Shown here: one piece after another, positions 15,709-24,933 of the stretch
How the letters are laid out: each line of letters opens with the position of its first letter
Position numbering within the stretch: position 1 is the stretch's first letter
From: Streptomyces milbemycinicus
Lineage (GTDB): Bacteria > Actinomycetota > Actinomycetes > Streptomycetales > Streptomycetaceae
Direction: 5' to 3'
Length of the DNA: 51,826 nucleotides
Assembly (NCBI RefSeq): GCF_002154605.1
Contig: NZ_MUNE01000334.1
Coordinates: 1-51,826, forward strand
Notes under the pieces: generated by a model
Told to the model about the DNA's origin: nothing
Databases searched by the model: none
What the model saw: only the letters and a program-made list of their open reading frames with translations
Translations under genes and position numbers: made by a program

Positions 15709-15742
15709 TCTCGATCCAGTCGACGGCAGGGAGGCACGGCCC

Positions 15743-17425
15743 ATGTCAGGACCGCGACCCGTACGCGCACCGCGCGGCACCGAGCTCAGCGCCCGGGGAT
15801 GGCAGCAGGAAGCCGCCCTCCGGATGCTGCAGAACAACCTCGACCCGGAGGTCGCCGAGCACCCGGACAAACTCGTGGTCTACGGCGGCACGGGCAAGGC
15901 AGCCCGCGACTGGCGCTCGTTCGACGCCATGGTCCGCACGCTGACCACGCTCAAGCAGGACGAGACGATGCTGGTCCAGTCGGGCCGGCCGGTCGGCGTG
16001 ATGCAGACCCACGAATGGGCGCCGCGCGTGCTGATCGCCAACTCCAACCTGGTCGGCGACTGGGCCAACTGGGAGGAGTTCCGCCGCCTGGAGGCGCTGG
16101 GCCTGACCATGTACGGCCAGATGACCGCGGGCTCGTGGATCTACATCGGCACCCAGGGAATCCTCCAGGGGACGTACGAGACGTTCGCCGCGGTCGCCGC
16201 GAAGCTGCATTCAATGGGTAGAGGGGTCAACGGCACCCTGGCCGGGACCATCACCCTCACCGCCGGGCTCGGCGGCATGGGCGGCGCCCAGCCGCTCGCG
16301 GTCACCATGAACGACGGCGTCGCCATCTGCATCGACTGCGACCCGCGCGCCATCGAGCGCCGTATCGACCACCGCTACCTGGACGTACGGGCCGACAGCC
16401 TGGACCACGCCCTCCAGCTTGCGGTCGAGGCGCGCGACGCCAGGCGGCCGCTGTCCATCGGCGTCCTGGGCAACGCGGCCGAGCTGGTCCCCCAGCTGCT
16501 CGCGATGAACGCCCCCATCGACATCGTCACCGACCAGACCAGCGCCCACGACCCGCTGTCGTATCTGCCGCTGGGCGTGGACTTCGACGAGATGGCCTCG
16601 TACGCGGCCGAGAAGCCCGCCGACTTCACCCAGCGGGCCCGCGAGGCCATGGCGACCCACGTCGAGGCCATGGTCGGCTTCATGGACGCGGGCGCCGAGG
16701 TCTTCGACTACGGCAACTCGATCCGCGGCGAGGCCCAGCTGGCCGGATACGACCGCGCCTTCGCCTTCCCCGGTTTTGTGCCCGCCTACATCCGCCCCCT
16801 CTTCGCCGAGGGCAAGGGCCCCTTCCGCTGGGCGGCCCTGTCCGGCGACCCCAAGGACATCGCGGCCACCGACAAGGCCATCCTCGACCTCTTCCCGGAG
16901 AACGAGTCGCTGGCCCGCTGGATCAAGCTGGCGGGGGAGCGGGTCCACTTCCAGGGCCTGCCCGCCCGGATCTGCTGGCTCGGCTACGGCGAGCGCGACA
17001 AGGCGGGCGAGCGCTTCAACGAGATGGTGGCCGACGGCACCCTCGCCGCGCCGCTCGCGATCGGCCGCGACCACCTGGACTGCGGCTCGGTGGCCTCCCC
17101 GTACCGCGAGACCGAGGCGATGCTCGACGGCTCGGACGCGATCGCGGACTGGCCGCTGCTCAACGCCATGGTCAACGTCGCCTCGGGCGCGTCCTGGGTC
17201 TCCATCCACCACGGCGGCGGCGTCGGCATGGGCCGCTCCATCCACGCCGGCCAGGTCACGGTCGCCGACGGCACACCGCTGGCGGGCGAGAAGATCCGCC
17301 GCGTGCTGACTAACGACCCGGGCATGGGCGTAATCCGCCACGTCGACGCGGGCTACGACCGAGCGGACGAGGTAGCGGCGGAACGAGGCGTAAGGATCCC
17401 CATGCGCGAGGACGAAACGGCGTGA
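15743..17425 (+). CDS. hutU: Urocanate hydratase (HutU)
   Basis: A 560-aa NAD+-dependent enzyme that hydrates urocanate to 4-imidazolone-5-propionate, step two of histidine breakdown. Conserved blocks: [11 protein letters not shown] near the N-terminus, [56 protein letters not shown] (NAD+ region), [13 protein letters not shown] with the active-site YGxR, and the C-terminal [19 protein letters not shown]. Length is typical. ATG 15743 follows gggagg. Its TGA overlaps the next start as GTGA, so it heads the hut operon. Confidence 0.97.
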   Translation: MSGPRPVRAPRGTELSARGWQQEAALRMLQNNLDPEVAEHPDKLVVYGGTGKAARDWRSFDAMVRTLTTLKQDETMLVQSGRPVGVMQTHEWAPRVLIANSNLVGDWANWEEFRRLEALGLTMYGQMTAGSWIYIGTQGILQGTYETFAAVAAKLHSMGRGVNGTLAGTITLTAGLGGMGGAQPLAVTMNDGVAICIDCDPRAIERRIDHRYLDVRADSLDHALQLAVEARDARRPLSIGVLGNAAELVPQLLAMNAPIDIVTDQTSAHDPLSYLPLGVDFDEMASYAAEKPADFTQRAREAMATHVEAMVGFMDAGAEVFDYGNSIRGEAQLAGYDRAFAFPGFVPAYIRPLFAEGKGPFRWAALSGDPKDIAATDKAILDLFPENESLARWIKLAGERVHFQGLPARICWLGYGERDKAGERFNEMVADGTLAAPLAIGRDHLDCGSVASPYRETEAMLDGSDAIADWPLLNAMVNVASGASWVSIHHGGGVGMGRSIHAGQVTVADGTPLAGEKIRRVLTNDPGMGVIRHVDAGYDRADEVAAERGVRIPMREDETA

Positions 17426-18777
17426 GCGATCACGACAACCAGGTTGTGGGCAATCGTTCCGCTGAGGGGGCACCTCCCAGCGGTAGCTGGGGGAGGAACG
17501 GGTGGGCACAACCCACCCACCGGCCCGCACCCGCCCACGAAACGGAACCTCAGGCGGCGCCAGGCGCACCCGGGGCCACGTTCCACGAGATGTGGCGCGA
17601 CCTCCTCCCCATCGGCCGTAACGCGTCAACCAACGGCTACCGCCGCTACGCCTGGACCCCCGCCGACGCCGACTGCCGCGCCTGGTTCCGAGCCCAGGCG
17701 GAAACCCGCGGCCTGGCGTACGAGGAGGACCGCAACGGCAACCAGTGGGCGTGGCTGGGCGACCCGACCGCCGGGGACGCGGTCGTAACGGGCTCGCACC
17801 TGGACTCCGTGCCGGACGGCGGCGCCTTCGACGGCCCCCTCGGCGTCGTCTCGTCCTTCGCCGCGCTGGACGAGCTCCGCGCCCGCGGGGCGCGCCCCGC
17901 CAAGCCGCTCGCCATCGCCAACTTCGGCGACGAGGAGGGCGCCCGCTTCGGCCTGGCCTGCGTCGGCTCGCGGCTGTCCGCCGGGCAGCTGGGCGTCGAG
18001 CAGGCGCATGCGCTGCGCGACGGCGACGGGGTGAGCCTGGCGCAGGCCATGGAGCGGGCCGGGTACGACCCGGAGGCGATCGGCCCCGACCCGGAGCGGC
18101 TGGCCCGCATCGGCGCGTTCGTGGAGCTGCACGTCGAGCAGGGCCGCGCCCTCGCGGAGACAGTGCACCCTGTCGGCGTCGCCTCAGCGATCTGGCCGCA
18201 CGGCCGCTGGCGGTTCGACTTCCACGGCGAGGCCAACCACGCCGGGACGACCCGGCTGGACGACCGCCGCGACCCGATGCTGACCTACGCGAACACGGTC
18301 CTGGCCGCCCGTAAGAAGGCCCGGCTCGCCGGGGCGCTGGCGACCTTCGGCAAGGTCGGCGTGGAGCCGAACGGCGTAAACGCCATCGCCTCGCTGGTGC
18401 GGGGCTGGCTGGACTCGCGGGCGCCCGACGAGGAGACGCTTGCGGCGGTCGTCGGCGAGATCGAGCGCGCGGCCGTCGAGCGCGGCCTGCGGGACGGCGT
18501 GGACGTCAAGGTCACGCGGGAGTCGTTCACGCCTGTGGTGGAGTTCGCCCATGGCCTCCGTGACGAGCTGGTACGGCTGCTCAGCGGCGCCCCGGTGCTG
18601 CCCACCGGCGCGGGACACGACGCGGGCATTTTGTCCGCGTCCGTGCCGACCGCCATGCTGTTTGTAAGGAACCCCACAGGCGTCTCGCACTCTCCCGCCG
18701 AGACGGCGGCCGAGGATGACTGCCTCGCAGGGGTGACGGCACTCGCCGACGTACTGGAGGGCCTGGCGTGTCGCTGA
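17422..18777 (+). CDS. M20-family amidohydrolase (allantoate/N-carbamoyl amino acid amidohydrolase-like), candidate HutG substitute
   Basis: A 451-aa zinc hydrolase of the AllC/N-carbamoyl-L-amino acid hydrolase subfamily. Metal and catalytic residues are visible in [30 protein letters not shown] (Glu-Glu), [12 protein letters not shown] and PTGAGHDAG. The dimerisation domain lies in the middle ([16 protein letters not shown]). It sits between hutU and hutF, overlapping both. HutF yields N-formylglutamate, and no canonical HutG is present, so formylglutamate hydrolysis is the likely role by inference. GTG 17422 overlaps the hutU stop. The first ~50 residues are encoded by a palindromic repeat plus a Pro-rich stretch, and the fold really begins near TFHEMWRDL. 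Confidence 0.85.
   Translation: MSDHDNQVVGNRSAEGAPPSGSWGRNGWAQPTHRPAPAHETEPQAAPGAPGATFHEMWRDLLPIGRNASTNGYRRYAWTPADADCRAWFRAQAETRGLAYEEDRNGNQWAWLGDPTAGDAVVTGSHLDSVPDGGAFDGPLGVVSSFAALDELRARGARPAKPLAIANFGDEEGARFGLACVGSRLSAGQLGVEQAHALRDGDGVSLAQAMERAGYDPEAIGPDPERLARIGAFVELHVEQGRALAETVHPVGVASAIWPHGRWRFDFHGEANHAGTTRLDDRRDPMLTYANTVLAARKKARLAGALATFGKVGVEPNGVNAIASLVRGWLDSRAPDEETLAAVVGEIERAAVERGLRDGVDVKVTRESFTPVVEFAHGLRDELVRLLSGAPVLPTGAGHDAGILSASVPTAMLFVRNPTGVSHSPAETAAEDDCLAGVTALADVLEGLACR
17442..17513. repeat. 72-bp imperfect palindromic element inside the M20 5' coding region
   Basis: The outer arms ggttgtgggcaatcgttcc (17442-17460) and ggaacgggtgggcacaacc (17495-17513) are imperfect inverted copies. 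The core contains a second dyad, cctcccagc ggta gctgggggagg (17473-17494). It is read through in frame as [17 protein letters not shown]. From memory, very similar GC-rich palindromes and this peptide recur in many streptomycete annotations. Confidence 0.75.
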
Positions 18778-20117
18778 CGGCGCAGACCTACTGGGCGGAG
18801 CACGCCTGGCTGGGCGAGAGCGTGCAGCCGAACGTGCTCATCGTGACGGCGGTCGACGGCCGGATCAAGGAGGTGCGGGCGAATACGCCCGTGCCGCCGG
18901 CCGGGGCCGTCGGGCTGCACGGCCTGACCCTTCCGGGCCTGGCCAACGCGCACAGCCACGCCTTCCACCGCGCCCTGCGCGGCGTCGTCCAGGCCGGCAG
19001 CGGCACGTTCTGGACATGGCGCGAGGTGATGTACGGCGTCGCGGACAAGCTCACCCCCGAGCGCTACTTCGAGCTGGCCCGCGCCGTCTACGCCGAGATG
19101 ACCATGGCGGGCATCACCTGCGTCGGTGAGTTCCACTACCTTCACCACGCGCCCGGCGGCACCCGCTACGACAACCCCAACGCGATGGGGGAGGCCCTGA
19201 TCGCGGCAGCCGCCGAGGCCGGGATCAGAATCACCCTCCTCGACACCTGCTATCTCTCCTCCGGCTTCGGCGCCGACCCCAACACCCACCAGCTGCGCTT
19301 CTCCGACGGCTCGGCGGAGGCATGGGCGGAGCGGGTGTCCGCGCTCAAGGGCGACGGCAACACCCGGATTGGCGCGGCCGTCCACTCGGTGCGGGCGGTG
19401 CCCGTGGACCAGATCGGGACCGTCTCCGGCTGGGCCGACCACCATGCGGCGCCCCTGCATGTCCACCTCTCCGAGCAGACCGCCGAGAACGACGCCTGTG
19501 TCGAGGCACACGGCTTCACCCCGACCCGGCTGCTCGCCGACCACGGCGTGCTGGGCCCGCGCACCACGGCCGTGCACGCCACCCACCTCACCCCCGGCGA
19601 CATCCGGCTGCTGGGCCACTCGGCCACGGGTGTGTGCATGTGCCCGACCACCGAGCGTGACCTCGCCGACGGCATCGGCCCGGCCGCCCAGCTCCAGCAG
19701 GCGGGCTCACCGCTCTCGCTGGGCAGCGACAGCCACGCAGTGATCGACATCCTGGAAGAGGCGCGCGCCATGGAGATGGACGAGCGGCTGCACACCCGCA
19801 CCCGGGGTCACTGGAGCGCGGCCCGGCTGCTGCGCGCCGCCACGGTCGACGGCCACGCCGCCCTCGGCTGGGGGGACGACGCGGGCCGGATCGAACCCGG
19901 TGCGCTCGCCGACCTCACGACGATCGCGCTGGATTCCGTCCGCACGGCGGGACCGCCGCCCCGGCTCGGGGCCGAGACGGCCGTATTCGCGGCGACCAAC
20001 GCGGATGTCCGGCATACCGTCGTCGGCGGGCGCCATGTCGTACGGGACGGGGCTCATCAGCTCGTCCCGCGCGTCCCCGAGGCCCTGGCCGAGTCCATCG
20101 CAGCCCTGCGGGACTGA
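18768..20117 (+). CDS. hutF: Formimidoylglutamate deiminase (HutF)
   Basis: A 449-aa amidohydrolase-superfamily enzyme that converts N-formimidoyl-L-glutamate to N-formyl-L-glutamate and ammonia. The metal ligands are in [15 protein letters not shown] (HxH), [11 protein letters not shown], and the terminal Asp in [22 protein letters not shown] and [13 protein letters not shown] are family-typical. It differs from HutI in the FWTWRE segment that contacts the substrate. GTG 18768 overlaps the M20 gene by 10 bp. Its presence means this pathway uses the formylglutamate branch rather than direct HutG formimidoylglutamase. Confidence 0.93.
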   Translation: MSLTAQTYWAEHAWLGESVQPNVLIVTAVDGRIKEVRANTPVPPAGAVGLHGLTLPGLANAHSHAFHRALRGVVQAGSGTFWTWREVMYGVADKLTPERYFELARAVYAEMTMAGITCVGEFHYLHHAPGGTRYDNPNAMGEALIAAAAEAGIRITLLDTCYLSSGFGADPNTHQLRFSDGSAEAWAERVSALKGDGNTRIGAAVHSVRAVPVDQIGTVSGWADHHAAPLHVHLSEQTAENDACVEAHGFTPTRLLADHGVLGPRTTAVHATHLTPGDIRLLGHSATGVCMCPTTERDLADGIGPAAQLQQAGSPLSLGSDSHAVIDILEEARAMEMDERLHTRTRGHWSAARLLRAATVDGHAALGWGDDAGRIEPGALADLTTIALDSVRTAGPPPRLGAETAVFAATNADVRHTVVGGRHVVRDGAHQLVPRVPEALAESIAALRD

Positions 20118-20143
20118 GCCGGGGCCCCATGAACGGCATGCAA

Positions 20144-20161
20144 GGCACGAACGGCACGAAC
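20144..20161. repeat. 9-bp tandem duplication between hutF and hutI
   Basis: The unit ggcacgaac occurs at 20144-20152 and 20153-20161, inside the gap between the hutF stop and the hutI ribosome binding site. A related gaacggc word occurs just upstream. Confidence 0.85.
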
Positions 20162-20224
20162 GGCCTTGCGCGCGGCCCAGAGCGCGACCGCCCCACGCAC
20201 GGCCCTATCAAGGAGAACCCCGCG

Positions 20225-21394
20225 ATGACGACCGCGACAGCCATCATCGACATCTCCACCCTCGTCACCAACGACCCCTCCCTCGGCGAAGGCCCCCTCG
20301 GTCTGCTCCAGAACGCGGCCGTCGTCATCGACGGCGACCGCATCGTCTGGGTCGGTGAGTCAAGCAAAGCACCCGCCACTGACAATCAGGTCGACGCGGG
20401 CGGCCGGGCGCTCCTCCCCGGCTTCGTCGACTCCCACTCCCACCTGGTCTTCGCGGGCGATCGGACGGCGGAGTTCAACGCCCGGATGTCCGGCCGCCCC
20501 TACAGCGCGGGCGGCATCCGCACCACCGTCGCCGCCACCCGCGCCGCCTCCGACCAGGACCTGGAGGAGAACGTGGCGCGCTACGTCCGCGAGGCGCGCC
20601 GCCAGGGCACCACGACGCTGGAGATCAAGTCCGGCTACGGCCTCACCTCCCAGGACGAGGCCCGCTCGCTGGAGGTCGCCTCCGCCTTCACCGACGAGGT
20701 CACCTACCTGGGCGCGCATGTCGTGCCGCCCGAGTTCGCCGACGACCCAGCCGCGTATGTGGACCTGGTCACCGGCCCGATGCTGGACCTGTGCGCCCCG
20801 CACGCCCGCTGGATCGACGTGTTCTGCGAGCAGGGCGCCTTCGACGGCGACCAGGCCCGTACGATCCTCACCGCCGGAGCGCAGCGCGGTCTGACCCCGC
20901 GCGTGCACGCCAACCAGCTGACCCAGGGCCCCGGCGTCCAGCTCGCCGTCGAGCTCGGCGCCGCCTCCGCCGACCACTGCACGCATCTCTCCGATGCCGA
21001 CGTCGACGCCCTGGCCCAGGGCGACACGGTCGCCACCCTGCTGCCGGGCGCGGAGTTCTCCACCCGCTCGCGGTACCCCGACGCGCGGCGCCTGCTGGAC
21101 GCGGGCGTGACCGTGGCGCTCTCGCCCGACTGCAACCCGGGCTCGTCCTTCACCAGCTCCATGTCCTTCTGCGTGGCGCTGGCCGTCCGCGAGATGGGGA
21201 TGACCCCGGACGAGGCCGTCTGGGCGGCCACGGCGGGCGGGGCGCGGGCCCTGCGCCGTACCGACGTCGGCCGGGTCGCCCCCGGCGCCCGCGCCGATCT
21301 GACCCTGCTGGACGCCCCCTCGCCCGTCCACCTCGCCTACCGCCCCGGCGTCCCCCTCGCCGCGGCGGTCTGGCACGGCGGCACGCTGGTCTGA
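20225..21394 (+). CDS. hutI: Imidazolonepropionase (HutI)
   Basis: A 389-aa amidohydrolase that opens imidazolone propionate to N-formimidoyl-L-glutamate. Landmarks: [15 protein letters not shown] (metal HxH plus substrate Arg), the [13 protein letters not shown] block, [23 protein letters not shown] (metal His), SADHCTHL, and [15 protein letters not shown] with the final Asp. ATG 20225 is chosen because aaggag lies 9 nt upstream; the frame opens earlier at 20129 in repeat-rich DNA. It ends the hut operon, which runs HutU, M20, HutF, HutI. Confidence 0.96.
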   Translation: MTTATAIIDISTLVTNDPSLGEGPLGLLQNAAVVIDGDRIVWVGESSKAPATDNQVDAGGRALLPGFVDSHSHLVFAGDRTAEFNARMSGRPYSAGGIRTTVAATRAASDQDLEENVARYVREARRQGTTTLEIKSGYGLTSQDEARSLEVASAFTDEVTYLGAHVVPPEFADDPAAYVDLVTGPMLDLCAPHARWIDVFCEQGAFDGDQARTILTAGAQRGLTPRVHANQLTQGPGVQLAVELGAASADHCTHLSDADVDALAQGDTVATLLPGAEFSTRSRYPDARRLLDAGVTVALSPDCNPGSSFTSSMSFCVALAVREMGMTPDEAVWAATAGGARALRRTDVGRVAPGARADLTLLDAPSPVHLAYRPGVPLAAAVWHGGTLV

Positions 21395-21553
21395 CGGCAC
21401 CTCCAGGACCGCCTTTCCGCGCACCCGGCGGCCGAGCAGCGCCTCGGCCCCGGGAGATAGGCTGCGAGCCGGCCTCCAGCAGGACAAGGGCAGGGACCGG
21501 GACCGAGGCCGAGGCCGGGACCGGCGGGGCGGGATGAACGGGGGTCAGAAGTG

Positions 21554-22384
21554 ATGCGGATACGGCGGGGGATCGCGGCGTGCGCCGCGCTGGTCGCGGC
21601 CGGGCTGCCGGCCGCGGGCTGTGGCTCCGACACCGAGGACGAGCGGGGCGGCACCGCCGACGAGAGCGGCAGGGGCCGGCCGGGCGCGGAGACAAAGCCC
21701 CCCACGAGTGCCCCACGCGTCCCCGGGGTCGACGGATCCTCCGACCCGGACCTTCTGTTCACCGAGGCCCAGTTGGAGAAGGCGCTGCTGGACGGCGACG
21801 AACTCCCCGGCGGCGGGCGGGAGGTGTGGAGCGCGCGGGGCACCTTCAACCAGGTGGCCCAGGTGCCAGAAGGCGGCGGCCTGTGGGCGGACTGCCCGGC
21901 CGCGGTCAAGGGCGATATCGCGGAGCTGTGGGCCTTCCGCGCGCCCAGCGTCGTACGGCATCTGGTCCCCGACGACCGGAAGGCGGCCGCGGGCGGCGCC
22001 GGGATCAGGCCCGAGGTGCTGCTCTCGATGACACGGGAGCGCGCCGACCGCTACCTCGAGCTCACGCGCGCGCTCTACAAGAGCTGTCCCCGGACGGCGG
22101 TCGACGCCGAGGCGGGCCCGCCGCACACCTACCGCTACACCGCGGACGACGTGGAGCTGGGCGACGACGCCTTCGTCGAGACCTCGCAGTCGAAGGACGC
22201 CGACGCCGAGCAGGAGAATGTGGCCGACCTGGGCCCGTCGTACCAGGTCTATGTCCGCCTGGGCGGTGTGATCGTGACGTCCGGTGACTGGAAGGACCGC
22301 GCCGCCGCGCTCGCCGCGGCCGCGAAGGCGGCGGAGAAGGTCCGCACGACGCTGTACTCAAAGCCTCCGAACGGGCACGGATAA
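21554..22384 (+). CDS. Hypothetical lipoprotein
   Basis: A secreted protein of 276 aa with an N-terminal signal (MRIRRGIAACAALVAAGLPA) and a lipobox ending AAGC. After the lipidated Cys comes an acidic, Gly-rich linker (about residues 24-55) and then a soluble domain with LLFTEAQLEKALLDGDELP, which resembles sensor-like lipoproteins of actinobacteria. Two Cys residues (in WADCPAA and KSCPRTA) could form a disulphide. Function is unknown. ATG 21554 or GTG 21551 is possible. The upstream gap carries short ggaccg repeats (about 21492-21525). Its stop lies in the terminator shared with the sigma gene. Confidence 0.7.
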   Translation: MRIRRGIAACAALVAAGLPAAGCGSDTEDERGGTADESGRGRPGAETKPPTSAPRVPGVDGSSDPDLLFTEAQLEKALLDGDELPGGGREVWSARGTFNQVAQVPEGGGLWADCPAAVKGDIAELWAFRAPSVVRHLVPDDRKAAAGGAGIRPEVLLSMTRERADRYLELTRALYKSCPRTAVDAEAGPPHTYRYTADDVELGDDAFVETSQSKDADAEQENVADLGPSYQVYVRLGGVIVTSGDWKDRAAALAAAAKAAEKVRTTLYSKPPNGHG

Positions 22385-22415
22385 GGGCCCGTCCCAAGCG
22401 GGGGCGGGCCCTTAT
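22381..22415. terminator. Bidirectional terminator between lipoprotein and sigma genes
   Basis: An 11-bp perfect stem, ataagggcccg (22381-22391) with cgggcccttat (22405-22415), extends inward to about 17 pairs with one G-U. The lipoprotein TAA lies in the left arm. It separates convergent genes. Confidence 0.85.
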
Positions 22416-22432
22416 CCGTCTGCGGTGAGCGC

Positions 22433-23401
22433 TTATTCCTCGACCATCAGACCTCTGCGGAGCCGAACGAGGGTGCGCGACAGCAGCCGGGAGACATGCA
22501 TCTGGGAAATGCCCAGCTCATCACCGATCTCCGATTGCGTCATATTCGCCACAAAACGCAGCGAGAGAATCTTCCGATCGCGCGGCGAGAGATCCGCGAT
22601 GAGGGGTTTGAGGGATTCGACATATTCGATGCCCTCAAGTCCGTGGTCCTCATAGCCGATGCGGTCCGCGAGCGCGCCCTCGGTGTCGTCCTCCTCCGGC
22701 TGGGCGTCCAGCGAGCTCGCGGTGTACGCGTTGCTCGCGGCCATGCCCTCGATGACCTCCGCGGTGGTCAGGCCCAGCCGCTCGGCCAACTCGCCGGCGG
22801 TCGGGGCGCGGTCCAGCCGCTGGGCCAGTTCGTCGCCGGCCTTGGCCAGGTCGAGCCGGAGCTCCTGAAGCCGCCTGGGCACCCGGACCGACCAACTGGT
22901 GTCCCGGAAGAAGCGCTTGATCTCGCCGACGATGGTCGGCATCGCGAAGGTGGGGAATTCGACGCCCCGGCTGAGCTCGAAGCGGTCGATGGCCTTGATC
23001 AGGCCGATGGTCCCGACCTGGACGATGTCCTCCATGGGCTCGCTGCGGGAGCGGAAGCGGGAGGCGGCGAACTTGACCAGGGCCAAGTTGAGTTCGACCA
23101 GGGTGTTGCGCACATACGCGTATTCGTGTGTGCCTTCTTCGAGGATCTCGAGCCGCTCGAAGAGCGTCTTGGACAGCGCCCGCGCGTCCACCGGGCCCAC
23201 CGTCTCGTACGGCGGAATCTCCGGTAGGTCCGCCAGTTCGGGCAGGTCCTCGAAAGAATGGCCGGTGGCCGTGGGGCCATCCGGGCCGGATGTGAACTGC
23301 TGTGACGACGTGATTGCCGACGAGGCGGTGATCCGAGTGTCCTGAGTGGCCGATGTGTTCACAGAGGAATCGGTGCGCGATTCGTCGAGCCGGGGTGACA
23401 T
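22433..23401 (-). CDS. SigB/SigF-family RNA polymerase sigma factor
   Basis: A 322-aa group 3 sigma factor. Residues 1-75 are a Ser/Thr-rich extension. Region 2 spans NLALVKFAASRFRSR through FPTFAMPTIVGEIKRFF (core binding and -10 recognition). Region 3 includes VPRRLQELRLDLAKAGDEL. Region 4 ends with LSPRDRKILSLRFVANMTQ and SEIGDELGISQMHVSRLL for -35 contact. Streptomycete SigF/SigB/SigI-type factors act in stress and differentiation; position next to hut genes suggests SigI, but that is from remembered gene order. ATG 23401 has ggaggag upstream. The divergent antagonist/kinase pair likely controls it. Confidence 0.92.
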   Translation of the reverse strand: MSPRLDESRTDSSVNTSATQDTRITASSAITSSQQFTSGPDGPTATGHSFEDLPELADLPEIPPYETVGPVDARALSKTLFERLEILEEGTHEYAYVRNTLVELNLALVKFAASRFRSRSEPMEDIVQVGTIGLIKAIDRFELSRGVEFPTFAMPTIVGEIKRFFRDTSWSVRVPRRLQELRLDLAKAGDELAQRLDRAPTAGELAERLGLTTAEVIEGMAASNAYTASSLDAQPEEDDTEGALADRIGYEDHGLEGIEYVESLKPLIADLSPRDRKILSLRFVANMTQSEIGDELGISQMHVSRLLSRTLVRLRRGLMVEE

Positions 23402-23651
23402 ACGTCTCCTCCATCATTCTCGGCATATGGCTGCCGATGCCATTACGAGCTGCTGCGGTTTGCGGCGCCTCCAAAGCCGGCCGTGGTGGTTGTGTCTCTC
23501 TACGCCTACCCGCAATCACCTGCAAGTGGCAAGTCCATCTTGTCCATATTTGGCGAAGTATGTGGATTGTTCAGCTACCGGAGGGCGTAGAGAAGGCGTA
23601 ATGTTCGATGCGCGCAATCGAAAGCAACGAGACGCCAGAAGAGGTGCGCAC
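23402..23651. promoter_or_regulatory. Divergent control region of the sigma and anti-sigma-antagonist genes
   Basis: This 250-bp region is AT-rich for the genome. It includes tgtccatatttggcgaag near 23540 and, on the minus strand, a gggtag word near 23508 that is reminiscent of SigB-type -10 elements. I could not find a matching GTTT -35 at proper spacing, so autoregulation is not shown. Confidence 0.35.
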
Positions 23652-24020
23652 ATGGACCGCCAGATGGTCGGCAGCGCAAGCAAGGGCCGACTGCAGGTCG
23701 AGGTTCGGCACCACGGGGCGAGCGCGGTCGTGACACCGGCGGGTGAGCTGGATCACCACACCGCCGAGGCGTTGCGCGAACCGCTTGAGGCCTGCGTGGA
23801 GGAGGGGCATACGCGGCTGGTGGTGGACTGTTCCAGGCTGGAGTTCTGTGATTCCACCGGGCTCAACGTCCTCCTCGGCGCCCGTCTGAAAGCCGAGGCC
23901 GAGGGCGGCGCGGTCCATCTGGTCGCGATGCAGCCGGTCGTGGCGCGCGTGTTCGAGATCACAGGCGCAGAGGCCGTCTTCACGGTCCATGACTCTCTGG
24001 ACACGGCGCTCGTCGAGTAG
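23652..24020 (+). CDS. STAS-domain anti-sigma factor antagonist (RsbV/BldG-like)
   Basis: A 122-aa single STAS domain. It has the VTPAGELDHHTAEALREPL strand-helix start and the phosphorylation loop VVDCSRLEFCDSTGLNVLL, whose Ser (in DST) is the usual kinase target. In partner switching the unphosphorylated form binds the anti-sigma kinase and frees the sigma factor. ATG 23652 follows gaggtg; an earlier in-frame ATG at 23601 would add a basic leader. The next gene encodes the probable kinase partner, and the sigma gene is divergent. Confidence 0.92.
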   Translation: MDRQMVGSASKGRLQVEVRHHGASAVVTPAGELDHHTAEALREPLEACVEEGHTRLVVDCSRLEFCDSTGLNVLLGARLKAEAEGGAVHLVAMQPVVARVFEITGAEAVFTVHDSLDTALVE

Positions 24021-24036
24021 CGGTGACCCTTGTGTT

Positions 24037-24052
24037 CCCGGAGTTTTCCGGG
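24037..24052 (+). terminator. Small hairpin after the STAS gene
   Basis: The sequence cccgga gttt tccggg forms a 6-bp stem with a 4-nt loop 16 bp after the stop. It is probably weak, but it may attenuate transcription into the anti-sigma gene. Confidence 0.3.
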
Positions 24053-24214
24053 TGTGTCTTCGGCGCGTCAGCGGTGCGTAGTCCTCGTCACACGAGACGT
24101 TCGGGGGAAGTGGGTGTTCTCGCGCTTTCGCCGGGCAGGAGACAGGCTGAAACTGTTGAAAAGATCAGGTATTCCTTGTCCCTGAATCGGTGAATCGGTG
24201 AGGTGAAGCCGCTG

Positions 24215-24724
24215 ATGAGCACCACCCGGCCGTACCCGCCGGGCGACCGTGGCCCGGAGCCGGACGGCCCCGCCGCTTCGGCCACCCCAGCGGTGACCCC
24301 ACCCGTCGGGCATATCCGCCAGATCCGCAGGCTCCACCTGATCGGAGCCAGCGGCGCCGTGCCGCGCGCCCGCGACTTCACCCGCGAGGCGCTGCGCGAC
24401 TGGGGCTGGCTGCCGGCCGTGACGGCCGATCAGCGGGCCGCCGCCGAGGATGTCCTGCTCGTCGTCTCCGAGCTCGTCACCAACGCCTGTCTGCACGCCG
24501 ACGGGCCCGAAGAGCTGCGCGTCAGCTGCTCACCGAAGGTGCTCCGGCTCGAAGTGGTGGACCTCGGCTCGGGCACCCCCGCCCCCCGCACCCCGCACCG
24601 CGCGGGCCGCCCCGGGGGCCATGGCATGTTTATCGTGCAGCGGCTGTGCCTCGACTGGGGGGTCGTACGGAACCCGGACGGCGCCGGCAAGACGGTCTGG
24701 GCCGAACTGGCCGCCCCCTCCTGA
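24215..24724 (+). CDS. Anti-sigma factor, HATPase serine kinase (RsbW/SpoIIAB-like)
   Basis: A 169-aa GHKL-fold protein. The N box is VVSELVTNACLHA, G1 is VVDLGSG and G2 is GGHGMFIVQRL; a Pro-rich 35-residue N-terminal extension precedes the fold. Such proteins sequester a sigma factor and phosphorylate the STAS antagonist. ATG 24215 is chosen with gaggtgaag upstream. It follows the STAS gene by 194 bp, so the two may not be strictly coupled. A tgaatcgg tandem pair (24183-24198) precedes the start. Confidence 0.88.
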   Translation: MSTTRPYPPGDRGPEPDGPAASATPAVTPPVGHIRQIRRLHLIGASGAVPRARDFTREALRDWGWLPAVTADQRAAAEDVLLVVSELVTNACLHADGPEELRVSCSPKVLRLEVVDLGSGTPAPRTPHRAGRPGGHGMFIVQRLCLDWGVVRNPDGAGKTVWAELAAPS

Positions 24725-24878
24725 CGCCTGGGGTCACCACTCCTCGTCCACACCTGACAATCCGGCGGACACGGGCCCACGCAGGCCCCGGTTTCCGCAT
24801 CCTCACCCGCTTCGCGCCGAACCGGCGCGTACTTTGTCTTCCCTCGACAAGGTCCCCGGCGTACTGTCAGCGCCCGAT

Positions 24879-24899
24879 CTGATGTGTCGTCAGTAACAT
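24879..24899 (+). promoter_or_regulatory. Dyad plus -10 element upstream of the surface-protein cluster
   Basis: The imperfect dyad ctgatg tgt cgtcag (24879-24893) directly abuts a -10-like taacat (24894-24899), 35 bp before the first gene. Its tight link to a promoter element suggests an operator or activator site for the four-gene cluster. No clear -35 box is present. Confidence 0.45.
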
Positions 24900-24933
24900 T
24901 CGGCTGCGGCACTTGACGAGAGGGGATCTCGAG

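Noticed and set aside
16211..17629. A 472-codon minus-strand frame antisense to hutU
   Set aside because: Mirror of hutU caused by third-position GC bias. It has no motifs or ribosome site.
23601..23651. Earlier start of the STAS gene adding a basic leader (MFDARNRKQRD)
   Set aside because: ATG 23652 has the better ribosome site, and the STAS fold begins soon after. The longer form remains possible.
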